Part shown: positions 52,274-62,130 of the stretch, in pieces
Layout of the letters: each line of letters starts with the position of its first letter
How positions within the stretch are numbered: the stretch's first letter is position 1
From: Nodularia spumigena CCY9414
GTDB lineage: Bacteria; Cyanobacteriota; Cyanobacteriia; Cyanobacteriales; Nostocaceae
Direction: 5' to 3'
DNA: 64,000 bases
Assembly: GCF_000340565.2 (NCBI RefSeq)
Contig: NZ_CP007203.1
Coordinates: 3,093,824-3,157,823 of the forward strand
The notes under the pieces: generated by a model
The model's database searches: none
What the model was told of the DNA's origin: nothing
The model's input: only the letters and a program-made list of their open reading frames with translations
Translations under genes and position numbers: made by a program

Positions 52274-53416
52274 ATGGATTTTGGTATCGGGTTTCTTTCA
52301 AACAACGTGATGCTGCCAATCATAGACTTTTTCTATGGAATTGTGCCTAGTTACGGATTGGCGATCGTTGCCTTGACATTGATAATCCGCTTCGCGCTCT
52401 ATCCCCTGAGTGCTGGTTCAATTCGTAATATGCGGAAAATGCGAATTGTACAACCTCTGATGCAGAAGCGGATGGCAGAAATTAAAGAGAAGTACAAAGA
52501 TAATCCGCAAAAGCAGCAAGAGGAAATGGTCAATGTCCAAAAAGAATTTGGCAACCCATTAGCTGGATGTCTTCCCCTTGTGCTGCAAATGCCAGTATTA
52601 TTAGCGCTGTTTGCCACATTGCGGGGTTCACCTTTTGCAGGTGCGAACTATAGCGTTAACCTCCAAATTTTTCCCTCCGAACAAATTGAACGCATTCAAC
52701 CCCAAGCTTTTGCCACTGCTCCCCAAAACATCTACATTGCTGATGGGGAACGCACTCGTGTGACAGCTATTCTGCCTGCTGGTAACAAATTAGCAGTAGG
52801 AGAAAAAACTAAGCTCCAATATCAGACTGTTGAAGGCAAACCATTTCAGGCGCTTTTAGCAGAACATCCCGAAAGTAACCTGGTTCCTGAATGGAAAATC
52901 ACCAAAGGGGAAGAGAGGGTAAAAATAGATGCCCAAGGCAATATAGAAGCCTTAGAACCAGGAGACGTGACAATTCAAGGCTCAATTCCTGGACTAGCAG
53001 CAGAGAAAGGATTTTTGTTCATTCAAGCTTTAGGTAGAGTTGGCGCTCAAAATCCTGACGGACAGATTAATTGGGATATTGTCTCCATGATCCTGTTTTT
53101 CGGGGTGAGCCTTTATGTCAGCCAAATGATTTCCGGGCAGAATTCCAGTGGTGGTAATCCACAACAAGATACAGTTAACAAAATCACACCAGTTATATTT
53201 TCTGGGATGTTTTTGTTCTTCCCCCTACCAGCTGGGGTTTTGATGTATATGGTAATTGGTAATATTTTCCAAACTGCTCAAACTTACATTCTCTCCCGTG
53301 AACCTCTACCAGAGGGACTACAAGAAATTGTCGCCACCCAAGAGAAAGAAACAGCAGCAGAACAGAGAACTTTACCATTTGAGCCAAAGAGTTCTAAGAA
53401 AAAGACTACAGGTTGA
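52274..53416 (+). CDS. yidC: Membrane protein insertase YidC/Oxa1/Alb3
   Basis: 380 residues. Five membrane helices in the Oxa1 pattern: [20 protein letters not shown] near the start, [17 protein letters not shown] with the conserved Arg of the hydrophilic groove (about 37-55), [19 protein letters not shown], then two late helices. A large insertion (about 130-250) in the lumenal loop is typical of cyanobacterial YidC. The tail is basic and could contact ribosomes. It inserts photosynthetic proteins. Its stop overlaps the ATG of the next gene. Confidence 0.95.
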   Translation: MDFGIGFLSNNVMLPIIDFFYGIVPSYGLAIVALTLIIRFALYPLSAGSIRNMRKMRIVQPLMQKRMAEIKEKYKDNPQKQQEEMVNVQKEFGNPLAGCLPLVLQMPVLLALFATLRGSPFAGANYSVNLQIFPSEQIERIQPQAFATAPQNIYIADGERTRVTAILPAGNKLAVGEKTKLQYQTVEGKPFQALLAEHPESNLVPEWKITKGEERVKIDAQGNIEALEPGDVTIQGSIPGLAAEKGFLFIQALGRVGAQNPDGQINWDIVSMILFFGVSLYVSQMISGQNSSGGNPQQDTVNKITPVIFSGMFLFFPLPAGVLMYMVIGNIFQTAQTYILSREPLPEGLQEIVATQEKETAAEQRTLPFEPKSSKKKTTG

Positions 53417-53937
53417 TGATGCTGGAAAGTCCGATGGAAAGAGGGCAGCAGTGGTTAAAAACGCTGCTGCAACTAACAGGAACACCTGCGGAGATTAAGG
53501 GGAATCTAGAAATTGACCCGCCTCAATTTGGCGATTCCCCAAAACTAAATAGTTACTGGTTAACAATTGATCAAACCAATTTAACGACCGAACAAATCCG
53601 CTTGTTAATTGGCGCTGATGGTTCCGTTTTAGATTCGATTCAGTATTTAGCTAATTCGGTGCTAAATCTAGGCTTACCCGAAGAATCACAAGCTTTTTAC
53701 ACTATTGAGTTGAATGGCTACCGCGTCAAAAGACAAGCGGAAATTCACGCCATGGCACAAGCCGCAGCGAATGAAGTCCGGGCTTCTGGTGGAGAAGTAG
53801 AAATAAAATCTCTCAGTTCAGCAGAACGGCGGCAAATCCACTCTTTCTTGAAAGAATTTGCAGATTTGCAAACCTTCAGCCGTGGGAGAGAACCGCACCG
53901 TAATTTGGTGGTTTGTCCAGCTACGACGGTTGAATAA
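53416..53937 (+). CDS. jag: Jag/KhpB-type RNA-binding protein
   Basis: 173 residues; ATG at 53416 overlaps the yidC stop (ATGA), so translation is coupled. A KH domain in the middle (LLIGADGSVLDSIQYLANSV, with the Gly-Ala-Asp-Gly loop) and a C-terminal R3H domain (SAERRQIHSFLKEF then RGREPHRNLVV). The yidC-jag pair is conserved across bacteria; the protein binds small RNAs and mRNAs. The N-terminal Jag domain seen in firmicutes is missing, as usual in cyanobacteria. Confidence 0.92.
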   Translation: MMLESPMERGQQWLKTLLQLTGTPAEIKGNLEIDPPQFGDSPKLNSYWLTIDQTNLTTEQIRLLIGADGSVLDSIQYLANSVLNLGLPEESQAFYTIELNGYRVKRQAEIHAMAQAAANEVRASGGEVEIKSLSSAERRQIHSFLKEFADLQTFSRGREPHRNLVVCPATTVE

Positions 53938-53962
53938 TAGGAGTTAAAATAGGGTTGTATTA

Positions 53963-54084
53963 GGGACTGACAAATAAAAAAATCTGACAAATTTTCTTGT
54001 GGAGCAGGCATCTTGCCTGCTAATAACCAAGGACGGGCAGGATGGCCATCCCACAATATGGGATAATTTATTTTTTGGAGTCCC
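53963..54084. mobile_element. 122-bp inverted-repeat element
   Basis: Ends GGGACT..CAAATAAA and TTTATTTTTTGGAGTCCC, the inner arms of the element at 19761. The core holds two GC-rich hairpins (AGCAGGCATCTTGCCTGCT and a GGGCAGGATGGCCATCCC-like one). No coding capacity. It lies in the gap between jag and the YceD gene. Confidence 0.55.
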
Positions 54085-54140
54085 TTATTAGCAGATTGCT
54101 GTTAGTAAAACCTAAATTTTCGTAATTATATCGAAATCCT

Positions 54141-54647
54141 ATGGACGCAATTTTTATTCCGCAGCTCACCAAAGCCCCGGAGCGGACAGAGGAAATTCAA
54201 GTTCAAGAGTTTCTACCTGGTCTGGAAAGCTTGACACCTGTTCGCGGTCGTGTGCGGGTGCATCATCAAGGTAATTACTTGGAAGTGTCCAGTCAGGCAG
54301 AAACAATTATTACTTGTACTTGTAACCGTTGTTTGCAGCAATATAATCAACGTTTGACGGTGAATACCACAGAAGTTATTTGGTTAGATGAAGCTGCTAA
54401 CCAAATAGAGGAATTGCCTTTAGAACGGGAAGTGGTGATGGAAGATTTAGTGGAAACTCTCTCACCTAAAGGCTATTTTTATCCGAGTGAATGGTTATAC
54501 GAGCAGATGTGTTTAGCAATACCTCAGCGTCAGCTTTGTAACCTCGATTGTCCGGGTATTTTGAGCGATGATGCTGATGGTTCAAAGAAACCGGGGGATA
54601 GTCGTTGGGCTTCTTTGGAAGCGTTGAAAAAGCAACTTCCAGGATGA
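54141..54647 (+). CDS. YceD family (DUF177) protein
   Basis: 168 residues. The family's metal-site-like motif is seen in TCTCNRCLQQY (about 55-65), with a second Cys pair near the end (LCNLDCPG, about 132-139). In bacteria this family is linked to 23S rRNA accumulation and often precedes rpmF. Here it follows yidC-jag. The stop TGA is at 54645-54647, two bases from the third 382-bp element, so the reading frame was spared. Confidence 0.85.
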   Translation: MDAIFIPQLTKAPERTEEIQVQEFLPGLESLTPVRGRVRVHHQGNYLEVSSQAETIITCTCNRCLQQYNQRLTVNTTEVIWLDEAANQIEELPLEREVVMEDLVETLSPKGYFYPSEWLYEQMCLAIPQRQLCNLDCPGILSDDADGSKKPGDSRWASLEALKKQLPG

Positions 54648-54648
54648 T

Positions 54649-55030
54649 TTGAACCTCCCCACGTCTAAAGCCAGGGGATTCTTGCCTACCTGAAAAAGGC
54701 GACAACGGGACATTCAAGTATCCCTCTACTCACTCAAAGAGCTTTTGCTCTCATTCGCGCATACTTTCTGAGTCCTTCATATTTTAAAGATGAACGCTCC
54801 ATATCCTGCCATTATTCGCCCTTTAACTATTCCGAATCGAGTCGGATATGTCCGTTGCCGGGATTGCTCCGTACTAGGATACTTCAATGCGCTGAAGGTT
54901 ATTCCTACTTGTTTTCTCGCTAATCTATTTTAACACTGTGGCTAAAGCCACGCAATCGTTTGACGGAACTTAAAAGTTCTTACCGCCTTCTCCCCATGCC
55001 TAAAGTCAGGGGCTTGCGTCTCGTTTTTCG
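54649..55030 (-). mobile_element. 382-bp non-autonomous IS200/IS605-like element, copy 3
   Basis: Reverse complement of copies 1 and 2, reading identical through all 382 bases. On its own strand the left flank is TTGAC and the right flank ATCAT. Inserted in the intergenic region just after the YceD stop, without target duplication. Confidence 0.85.
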
Positions 55031-55087
55031 GTCAAGGGACGCTATGAATTTAGACGTGATTCATCGCGTCTCTACAAGTTTTTGGGA

Positions 55088-55549
55088 TTATTTGTAAAAT
55101 AACCTTGCAAATGTTGGGTTTTGTTCCTCTGCCCAACCTTGTGTATTGAATTTTAGTATCCCCTGAATAATTCGGGGGACAATTGAACTATGATTTTGAT
55201 AAATAGATTGAACAAAATAACTAACTATTCCGACTGTAAAACTGATCATCAAAAATATACAAACTTGGCTTATTACTACTTCGTCTCCTGCCAACAAATA
55301 AACATCATTTGGGCAAAACAAATGCCGCCGAAAAAACACCCAGAACACCGTTGCCCACGGTATGACTGTACGAAAGAATCTGATTACCGTCCGATAACTA
55401 CCACCACTAAGCGCCCAACGCGAAATTCCCAACATTGTAACTCGCCCGCTCATCGCTAACATGGCCGTGATGAAGGAGCTCAATTGCCGCATCGTCGTGA
55501 CTTTTATCTCTGGTAGTAGGCATTGCAACAGTGCTAGTATGTCAAACAT
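55088..55549 (-). pseudogene. Transposase N-terminal fragment (IS4-like)
   Basis: 153 residues. The first 95 (MFDILALLQCLLPEIKVTTM, then LAMSGRVTMLGISRW and VYLLAGDEVV) match the start of IS4-like transposases common in cyanobacteria, including the first catalytic Asp region in GDEVV. After about residue 97 the resemblance ends, and the following 55 residues look like unrelated hydrophobic sequence. Hence a large part (the catalytic core) has been deleted. It is inactive as it stands. No terminal inverted repeats were found at either side. Confidence 0.65.
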
Positions 55550-55875
55550 CGGCTGTGTGTGGATTTCGAGTTGTTGTTTTGGAAGACTATAACTCTACTA
55601 CATCAGCCCTCTTTTTTATACTCTTTTTTTGGCTACAGTATTGAGATTCTAAACAACCTTTTTATCGAAACGCTTATGTATGCTTGTTTTTGCCGTTTTT
55701 GCCAAAAATTATCAAGGCTCTTATTTTGGCTACAGTATTGAGTATTGAACTGATTTTCCATTTAGTGACAGTCAACATTGTGATCGTAGCAGATTTGACA
55801 TACATCTGAGAGACTTGAGAGGACTAAAAAACCTAGTTGGGATAAATTGGAAATTTTGGCAAATGCTTAGATGAC
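55550..55875. other. Degenerate intergenic sequence with a 19-base direct repeat
   Basis: TTTTGGCTACAGTATTGAG occurs at 55627-55645 and 55724-55742, in direct orientation. The 78 bases between may be a lost mobile element bracketed by its duplication, or a repeat residue of the neighbouring transposase remnant. No gene is supported. Confidence 0.4.
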
Positions 55876-56013
55876 ATGAATACACCAACAGATCAACAGT
55901 CAGCTTTAGTTAGAGAGACACTGGAAGGCAAAAGGATGTCTTGCCCCAGTCGTTTTGACCAAGAGATGCTGTTTGCTATCTATAAGGCGAATTACACATC
56001 GAACAAGCAATAG
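55876..56013 (+). CDS. Possible small gene of 45 residues
   Basis: ATG at 55876: MNTPTDQQSALVRETLEGKR, MSCPSRFDQEMLFAIYKANY, TSNKQ, TAG. The amino acid usage is protein-like and ends in an amphipathic helix, but no family is recognised and there is no clear ribosome-binding site. It may be a truncated gene. Confidence 0.25.
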   Translation: MNTPTDQQSALVRETLEGKRMSCPSRFDQEMLFAIYKANYTSNKQ

Positions 56014-56121
56014 ACCTGTTAAATCAATAAAATTCCTCTAACTTGCCTATCCCAATCTTTTGGGGTGGGGAGTGGTAATATGTCATTCTTAATTACGAAT
56101 TACGAATTATAAATTAGACTT

Positions 56122-57636
56122 ATGAATTTTCGTGAAGAATTTAAATTGCTGCTACGCGCCCGCTATCCTTTGATTTATATTCCCACTTATGAGGAGGAAC
56201 GGGTAGAAACGGCGATTCGGGAGGAAGCCGCAAACCAAGGTAATCGGCCTGTATATACTTGGGATTTTGTGGATGGCTACCAGGGAAACCCCAATGATGC
56301 GGGGTTTGGTAAGCGTAACCCTTTACAAGCTTTGGAGTTTGTGGAAAAGTTGCCAGCCTCTGCTCCTGCTGTCTTGATTTTACGCGATTATCATCGGTTT
56401 TTAGAAGATGTAGCGATCGCCCGCAAACTTCGCAATTTAGCCAGACTACTGAAATCTCAACCCAAAAATCTGGTCTTACTATCGCCACGCATCGCCATTC
56501 CTGACGATTTAACCGAAGTTCTCACAGTAGTTGAGTTCCCATTACCCGCAGCTCCAGAAATTAAAACTGAGGTAGAACGCTTACTGCAAAGCACTGGTCA
56601 AAACTCCCTATCTGGCAAAATTCTGGATGACTTGGTGCGCTCTTGTCAAGGGCTATCGATGGAAAGAATTCGGCGAGTTTTAGCTAGGGCGATCGCATCC
56701 CACGGAGAACTGCAACCAGAGGATGTAGACTTGGTTTTGGAGGAAAAGCGCCAAACTATCCGCCAAACCCAAATCCTGGACTTTTACCCCGCCACTCAGC
56801 GAATTTCTGATATAGGGGGACTAGATAACCTCAAAGACTGGCTACTACGCCGGGGAGGCTCATTTACTGATAAAGCTCGTCAGTACGGATTACCACACCC
56901 CCGTGGTTTAATGTTATTAGGTATTCAAGGTACTGGTAAATCTTTAACAGCAAAAGCGATCGCACATCATTGGCATTTACCCCTATTACGCCTCGATGTT
57001 GGGCGTTTATTCGGTGGTTTAGTCGGTGAATCAGAATCCCGGACTCGCCAAATGATTCAAGTCGCTGAAGCCCTCGCGCCTTGCGTTTTGTGGATTGATG
57101 AAATCGATAAAGGTTTTTCGGGACTTGGTGCTAAAGGTGATGCAGGTACTGCTAGCCGTGTATTTGGGACTTTTATTACTTGGTTAGCCGAAAAAACCTC
57201 ACCTGTGTTTGTTGTTTCCACAGCTAACGACATCCAAGCCCTACCGCCAGAAATGCTCCGTAAAGGGCGATTTGACGAAATTTTCTTTGTCGGTTTACCT
57301 ACCCAAGATGAAAGAAAAGCAATTTTTAACGTTCATTTATCCCGACTTCGCCCCCATAACCTGAAAAGCTATGATATTGACAGATTAGCTTATGAAACCC
57401 CCGATTTTTCCGGGGCTGAGATTGAGCAAACGTTAATTGAAGCGATGCACATTGGATTTAGTCAAAACCGTGATTTTGCTAACGACGATATTCTGGAAGC
57501 TGCTAGCCAAATTATACCCTTGGCGCGAACGGCTGTAGAGCAAATTCAACAACTACAAGAATGGGCTGCATCTGGAAGAGCGCGTCTAGCCTCGAAACAC
57601 AATCCTTTAACTGATACTTTTGGTAAGTTACGTTAA
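56122..57636 (+). CDS. AAA+ ATPase, Ycf46 type
   Basis: 504 residues. The N-terminal half (1-240) is the family-specific domain ([36 protein letters not shown]). The AAA module follows: Walker A GIQGTGKS (about 273-280), Walker [13 protein letters not shown] (about 316-327), arginine-finger region [11 protein letters not shown]. The chloroplast-encoded homologue is Ycf46; in cyanobacteria this protein is linked to photosynthesis and CO2 response, exact role unknown. It stands alone with a short upstream region. Confidence 0.9.
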   Translation: MNFREEFKLLLRARYPLIYIPTYEEERVETAIREEAANQGNRPVYTWDFVDGYQGNPNDAGFGKRNPLQALEFVEKLPASAPAVLILRDYHRFLEDVAIARKLRNLARLLKSQPKNLVLLSPRIAIPDDLTEVLTVVEFPLPAAPEIKTEVERLLQSTGQNSLSGKILDDLVRSCQGLSMERIRRVLARAIASHGELQPEDVDLVLEEKRQTIRQTQILDFYPATQRISDIGGLDNLKDWLLRRGGSFTDKARQYGLPHPRGLMLLGIQGTGKSLTAKAIAHHWHLPLLRLDVGRLFGGLVGESESRTRQMIQVAEALAPCVLWIDEIDKGFSGLGAKGDAGTASRVFGTFITWLAEKTSPVFVVSTANDIQALPPEMLRKGRFDEIFFVGLPTQDERKAIFNVHLSRLRPHNLKSYDIDRLAYETPDFSGAEIEQTLIEAMHIGFSQNRDFANDDILEAASQIIPLARTAVEQIQQLQEWAASGRARLASKHNPLTDTFGKLR

Positions 57637-57744
57637 CGCATTCAGCTACAGATGTAATAATTAGGTAATTAATCATTCAGATGTCAATAGTCAATATTTA
57701 AGATTTACTATTGACTATTGATCATTGGTGATGAGATTTTAAAG

Positions 57745-58203
57745 ATGTTTTTGAATGTAGTAAAGTTTATACTAGGTGTTTTCTTAGCGATCGCCATTTT
57801 AGCGGGTAGCGGTGTTGCAGTTGCGCTCTATTTCATGAATCGAAGTTTTATATCCCCACCTAGACCTATTTTTGCAAATGATAGTCCCTCTTTGCAAGAG
57901 CAATCTTCTCAAGGGAATGAGGTAAACACGACACCAAAACCAACGCCAACGCCCACCCCAACCCCAACCCCAACGCCCACAGACACATTACCACCAGGGG
58001 CTTACCGAGGACGTGTAACTTGGACTGAAGGCTTGAGTGTGCGAGTTGAACCCAGTATGGATGCTGAACGTATTGCTGGAGTTGGTGTTAATGAAGAACT
58101 GATTGTACTGGAGGAAAGTCAGGATAAAAATTGGCAAAAGATTCGCACACAAGGGGAACAAGAAGGTTGGATAAAAATAGGTAATACTGAACGGTTGGAA
58201 TAA
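57745..58203 (+). CDS. Membrane-anchored bacterial SH3-domain protein
   Basis: 152 residues from ATG at 57745 (the frame opens at a TTG nine codons earlier). One membrane helix near the N-terminus (ILGVFLAIAILAGSGVAVAL), then a PTPTPTPTPTPT linker (coded by CCAACGCCNACN-like repeats) and an SH3b domain of about 60 residues (TWTEGLSVRVEPSMDAERIA and GVNEELIVLEESQDKNWQKI). Such domains bind peptidoglycan or periplasmic peptides. The linker repeat is prone to length change. Confidence 0.7.
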   Translation: MFLNVVKFILGVFLAIAILAGSGVAVALYFMNRSFISPPRPIFANDSPSLQEQSSQGNEVNTTPKPTPTPTPTPTPTPTDTLPPGAYRGRVTWTEGLSVRVEPSMDAERIAGVGVNEELIVLEESQDKNWQKIRTQGEQEGWIKIGNTERLE

Positions 58204-58328
58204 ATCCTGACAATCTTCAACCATCTGATACTATGTACAGGCAGAACACCGCTCATTTTTGATGCTAACTGCGGCATTTCCACTTCTATCCTGAACATGA
58301 CCGCAGTTTTCCAATCTATCTACTATAT

Positions 58329-58848
58329 CTGCACGCTAGATTGGCAGTATTTTCTCCAATTATTAGAACCTAGTTCTTCCTCATCCATTTGACTTTAACA
58401 GATGTAAAATCATTTGTCAACTCCCCAATCCTCTTTTTTGGCGTTTTCTCTGGGAGTTAATCTGTACTCTAAATGGGCAATCATTTAGCTAGTGATTTGA
58501 AGATAGTTCTCTGGGAGTTAATCTGCACGCTAGATTGGCAGTATTTTCTCCAATTATTAGAACCTAGTTCTTCCTCATCCATTTGACTTTAACAGATGTA
58601 AAATCATTTGTCAACTCCCCAATCCTCTTTTTGGCGTTTTCTCTGGGAGTTAATCTGTACTCTAAATGGGCAATCATTTAGCTAGTGATTTGAAGATAGT
58701 TCTCTGGGAGTTAATCTGCACGCTAGATTGGCAATATTTTCTTTGAGTATTAGAAACTAGTTCTTCCTTATCGGTTTTATTTTAACAGATGTAAAATCAT
58801 TTGTCAACTCCCCAATCCTCTTTTTGGCGTTTTCTCTGGGAGTTAAAT
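58329..58848. repeat. 193/194-base tandem repeat, 2.7 copies, next to sbcC
   Basis: Units begin at CTGCACGCTAG: 58329, 58523, 58716 (periods 194 and 193); the last is cut at the sbcC stop. Each unit holds two copies of TCTCTGGGAGTTAATCTG (58447, 58508, 58640, 58701; a last incomplete one at 58833), with alternating spacings of 61 and 132 bases. AACTCCC/GGGAGTT can pair as a stem within each unit. Copies 1 and 2 are almost identical. The repeat supplies the sbcC stop codon (58843-58845). The 58204-58328 stretch before it has no gene. Confidence 0.85.
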
Positions 58849-61800
58849 TGACAAACTGACTTGGGAACCTTGCTGGGTTTTATTAACCTCTATGCGGGCT
58901 TGAAAGGCTTCTTTGAGGTGGGGCATATGTGTTACAGTGAGGATACAGGCGAAATCACAAGCGATCGCATTTATGGACGCAATCAAGCGATCGCATCCTT
59001 CGGCATCCTGAGTCCCAAAGCCTTCATCTATAATTAACAATTGTAAAGCCGCCCCTGCCCTCTGAGCCAATAATTTCGCCAGAGCTAAACGGATAGCAAA
59101 ATTAATTCTAAAAGCTTCCCCACCAGAGTAAGTTTCATAAGCTCGCGTTCCCCTAGAATCAGCAATTAAAATATCTAAAGTATCAATCAGCTTCGCATCT
59201 TTCTTCTTCGCCTTACTACTCCGCCCAGATTTCTGAGTAATAAATTGTACGTGCAATTGATTAGCACTCAACCGCGATAACAGTTGATTTGTCTCAGCTT
59301 CCAATTGGGGTAAGACATTTTCAATCATCAGTGCTTGGATGCCATTTTTACCAAACGCCTGCGCCAATTCCTGATAAACTCGTTGTTCCTGCTGACAAGA
59401 TTGTAATTGCTGCTGCTGTTGCTCATACTGATTTTGCAAAGTTTCTAATTGCAGCATCAACTGTTCCAAACGCCCCAGATTCGCTATTTTATCATCAAGT
59501 TGCCGGCGACGGGTTTGAATTTGCTGCTCTAAAACAGTAATTTCCTGAGTGGGGTTAGCTGATTTAACTAACTCTTGAGAAATACTTTCAATTTGAGTCA
59601 GCAGTTTTTGCCGTTCTTCCAATCTCTCTCTTCTGGAAACCTCTAAATCTTGCCATCTTTGCTGGAGTTGGGGATACTGCTGTTGGGCTGATAAAAGTTG
59701 TTGATAACGTAATTGCCAAGATTGGGCTTGGCGGACAGCTACGCGCAGGTTATGATGTTCCTCTGAACTGTAAGCAATTTCCGAAATCTGACGCTCAAGT
59801 TGAGCAATTTCTTTTGCACAGTCAGAATCAATTTTATCCTGCTGAATTCGAGTCTGTAATTGAGAAATGCTTGCTTGTAACTCTGGCTTGCGGGCGACTA
59901 TTTGAGCTTGTCGCTTGGCTGCGTCTTTAATTTGCCCTTGTTTAATTTCTGCCCATCGCCAACGCTCTACTTCACTTCTAGCCAGAGCATGGTCTTGTTC
60001 ATTATAATTCAGTTGTTGTAAATATTCTGCTAATTGTTGCAATTCCGCCTGTTTGTCTGGGGCGTAATCACCTGCTTGCAGCGATCGCTCTAAATGTTGT
60101 TTTTCCGCAGCTAGTTCTTGTAATTGTTGGTCAGCATCACTGGTTGATTGCAGTTGTGCGGCTAATTGACCTCTTTGTTCTCTGAGTGTATCATAAGGTG
60201 ATACCTTTTGCAATATCTCCCGATATTCTTGCCTCAGTACCTGAATTTCTCGGTCTGACACTGCTTTTTGTTCCCGGAATACCCACAATTGTCCCTCAGT
60301 ATCCTGATACTCATCTTTGGTTTTGTCTACCACACGATTCCAATGATGTTCATCTAAAGGACGCTCACACAGAGGACACATTGCATCAGGGGTGCGAAGC
60401 ATTTCCAGTTTTTGCTCCAATTCAGCCAATAATCTTTCATATTCTCGCTGTTGAGCTTGCAGACGTTCCATAAAATGCCGTCTTTCCTGGCCTTTTTCCT
60501 GAACTCGTTGCAAATAAACTTTGTCTTTCTCCATTTGCGAAATCTGGATTTCTAAGTCTTTCGCCGCTTGTTGTAATTGCGGTTGACGTTGTGAGGAGCG
60601 TTGTAGTTGGTTTTCTGTAGCTTGTAACTGTTCTAGACGCGCTACTAAACCAGCATGAACCCTATCCAGTTGACTTTGCAAATTTTGCCGTTGTTGCAAT
60701 AAAGGAGAAACCTGCATTTGCAATTCATCTAATTCAGTCACACGGCGACGAGCTGCGGTAAGTTGGGTTAAAGCTGCTTCGACTTCCGCCGATTTATTGA
60801 GAGTGTGCTGAATTTCTGGCTCTTGTTGTTCTAATGCAACTAATTGTCCTTCAACTTGTTGCAGTTCCCTTTCTAGTGCGTGTATTTGGTTAGTTAATTC
60901 CTGTTGCTTTTGTTGAAGTAAAGCCGTTGCACGGGTATATGCTTGAAATTTAGTCGCAAAAGCTTCTTCTTGAGCTTGGAGAGTTTGATATTGTGTAAAA
61001 CCAGTGTTAATTTCAGCTTCCTGATTTAAGATGGCTTCTAAATCTGATAACTGAGTTTGAACTGCTGACTGTTCTTGTTGCAAGCGATCGCCATCTTGAG
61101 TTAAATTTTGATGTTGTTGCTTGACAAAATGCAGCTGTTGTTCCCAATTTTGGCGCTGGTGCTGAACAACTTGCAAACTTTGTAATTGAATATTCTCAAA
61201 AGCCTGAACTTGTTGCAATTGGTTGAGTTCAGTTTCTAACTCTGTTTTTTGGGCTTGTGTTGCTTCTTGTTGTTGTAACTGAATTTGGCTCGATTCCAAA
61301 GAACGCTCTAACTCTTCCGCTCTCGCCTTAAACTGGCGGTATGTCTCTTTTGCCCGTTCTTCCAATTGATCATATTGATTCAGTTTTAATAATTCTGCTA
61401 AAATTTCCTTACGTTCACTGGGACGCTTGATCATGAACTCATCAGCACGACCTTGACGCAAGTAAGCCGAATTAATAAAAGTGTCGTAATCCAGTTTGAT
61501 ATGTTGTAAAATTAAATCCTGTGTAGCTCTGACTCCTTTCCCAGTCAAGGCGCGAAACCCCGAAGCTGTTTCTATTTGAAATTCTAAGACACCACTAGCA
61601 CCCCGAACTCTGGTGCGAATTACGCGATATTTTTGCTGATTACATTGAAACACATAATCAACCCGAACTTCTTTTGCACCCGAATGAATCACATCATCTT
61701 CAACACCGGCACGGCTTTGACCCCAAATTGCCCATGTGATTGCTTCTAAAAGAGAAGATTTACCCGCACCATTAGAACCACAAATACAAGCCGTATGCAA

Positions 61801-61869
61801 ACCGCGAAAATCTAAAGTTGCATCACGGTAACTGAGGAAGTTTTTGAGGATAAGTTGGACTGGAATCAT
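58843..61869 (-). CDS. sbcC: Exonuclease subunit SbcC
   Basis: 1008 residues. SMC-like ATPase: Walker A GSNGAGKSS (31-39) at the N-terminus, long coiled coils from about 170 to 850, the zinc hook CPLC (near residue 496, in AMCPLCERPLDEHH), and the C-terminal signature (YETYSGGEAFRIN) with Walker B LLIIDEGFGTQD. It works with SbcD nuclease to open hairpins and trim double-strand ends; sbcD is not in the window. The last codons (VSLSI) run into the repeat region, which provides the stop. Confidence 0.93.
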   Translation of the reverse strand: MIPVQLILKNFLSYRDATLDFRGLHTACICGSNGAGKSSLLEAITWAIWGQSRAGVEDDVIHSGAKEVRVDYVFQCNQQKYRVIRTRVRGASGVLEFQIETASGFRALTGKGVRATQDLILQHIKLDYDTFINSAYLRQGRADEFMIKRPSERKEILAELLKLNQYDQLEERAKETYRQFKARAEELERSLESSQIQLQQQEATQAQKTELETELNQLQQVQAFENIQLQSLQVVQHQRQNWEQQLHFVKQQHQNLTQDGDRLQQEQSAVQTQLSDLEAILNQEAEINTGFTQYQTLQAQEEAFATKFQAYTRATALLQQKQQELTNQIHALERELQQVEGQLVALEQQEPEIQHTLNKSAEVEAALTQLTAARRRVTELDELQMQVSPLLQQRQNLQSQLDRVHAGLVARLEQLQATENQLQRSSQRQPQLQQAAKDLEIQISQMEKDKVYLQRVQEKGQERRHFMERLQAQQREYERLLAELEQKLEMLRTPDAMCPLCERPLDEHHWNRVVDKTKDEYQDTEGQLWVFREQKAVSDREIQVLRQEYREILQKVSPYDTLREQRGQLAAQLQSTSDADQQLQELAAEKQHLERSLQAGDYAPDKQAELQQLAEYLQQLNYNEQDHALARSEVERWRWAEIKQGQIKDAAKRQAQIVARKPELQASISQLQTRIQQDKIDSDCAKEIAQLERQISEIAYSSEEHHNLRVAVRQAQSWQLRYQQLLSAQQQYPQLQQRWQDLEVSRRERLEERQKLLTQIESISQELVKSANPTQEITVLEQQIQTRRRQLDDKIANLGRLEQLMLQLETLQNQYEQQQQQLQSCQQEQRVYQELAQAFGKNGIQALMIENVLPQLEAETNQLLSRLSANQLHVQFITQKSGRSSKAKKKDAKLIDTLDILIADSRGTRAYETYSGGEAFRINFAIRLALAKLLAQRAGAALQLLIIDEGFGTQDAEGCDRLIASINAIACDFACILTVTHMPHLKEAFQARIEVNKTQQGSQVSLSI

Positions 61870-62027
61870 TGAGGCTATAGTGCCGCATCTAATGTTTTAC
61901 GAACTGTGAGTACAGATGCACTATTTTATAGTTTACCTATGTGAATATCACTATTCTAGTCTTTAAGTCAGTATTTTTATCAATCTTAACATTATTATGA
62001 CTAAGTTTTTCAACTTCCAAGAAAAAT

Positions 62028-62064
62028 ATAACTGATAACTGATAACTGATAACTGATAACTGAT
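62028..62064. repeat. Heptamer tandem repeat (TAACTGA units)
   Basis: About five copies of the unit, in the region upstream of the exported-protein gene at 62131. Same unit as at 26717 and 37196. Confidence 0.9.
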
Positions 62065-62130
62065 AGCCAGAAACAATCTTCGTCAAACGTCGTCATATCA
62101 TAGACAACAGAGATAAGGCGCAAGCATCCT

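Noticed and set aside
57940-57981. PTPTPT coding repeat as a phase-variable switch
   Set aside because: The repeat unit is a multiple of three, so length change would not shift the frame; it is an ordinary periplasmic linker.
58329-58848. CRISPR array
   Set aside because: The spacers are repeated along with the repeats and the intervals alternate between 61 and 132 bases; no cas gene is near. It is a tandem duplication.
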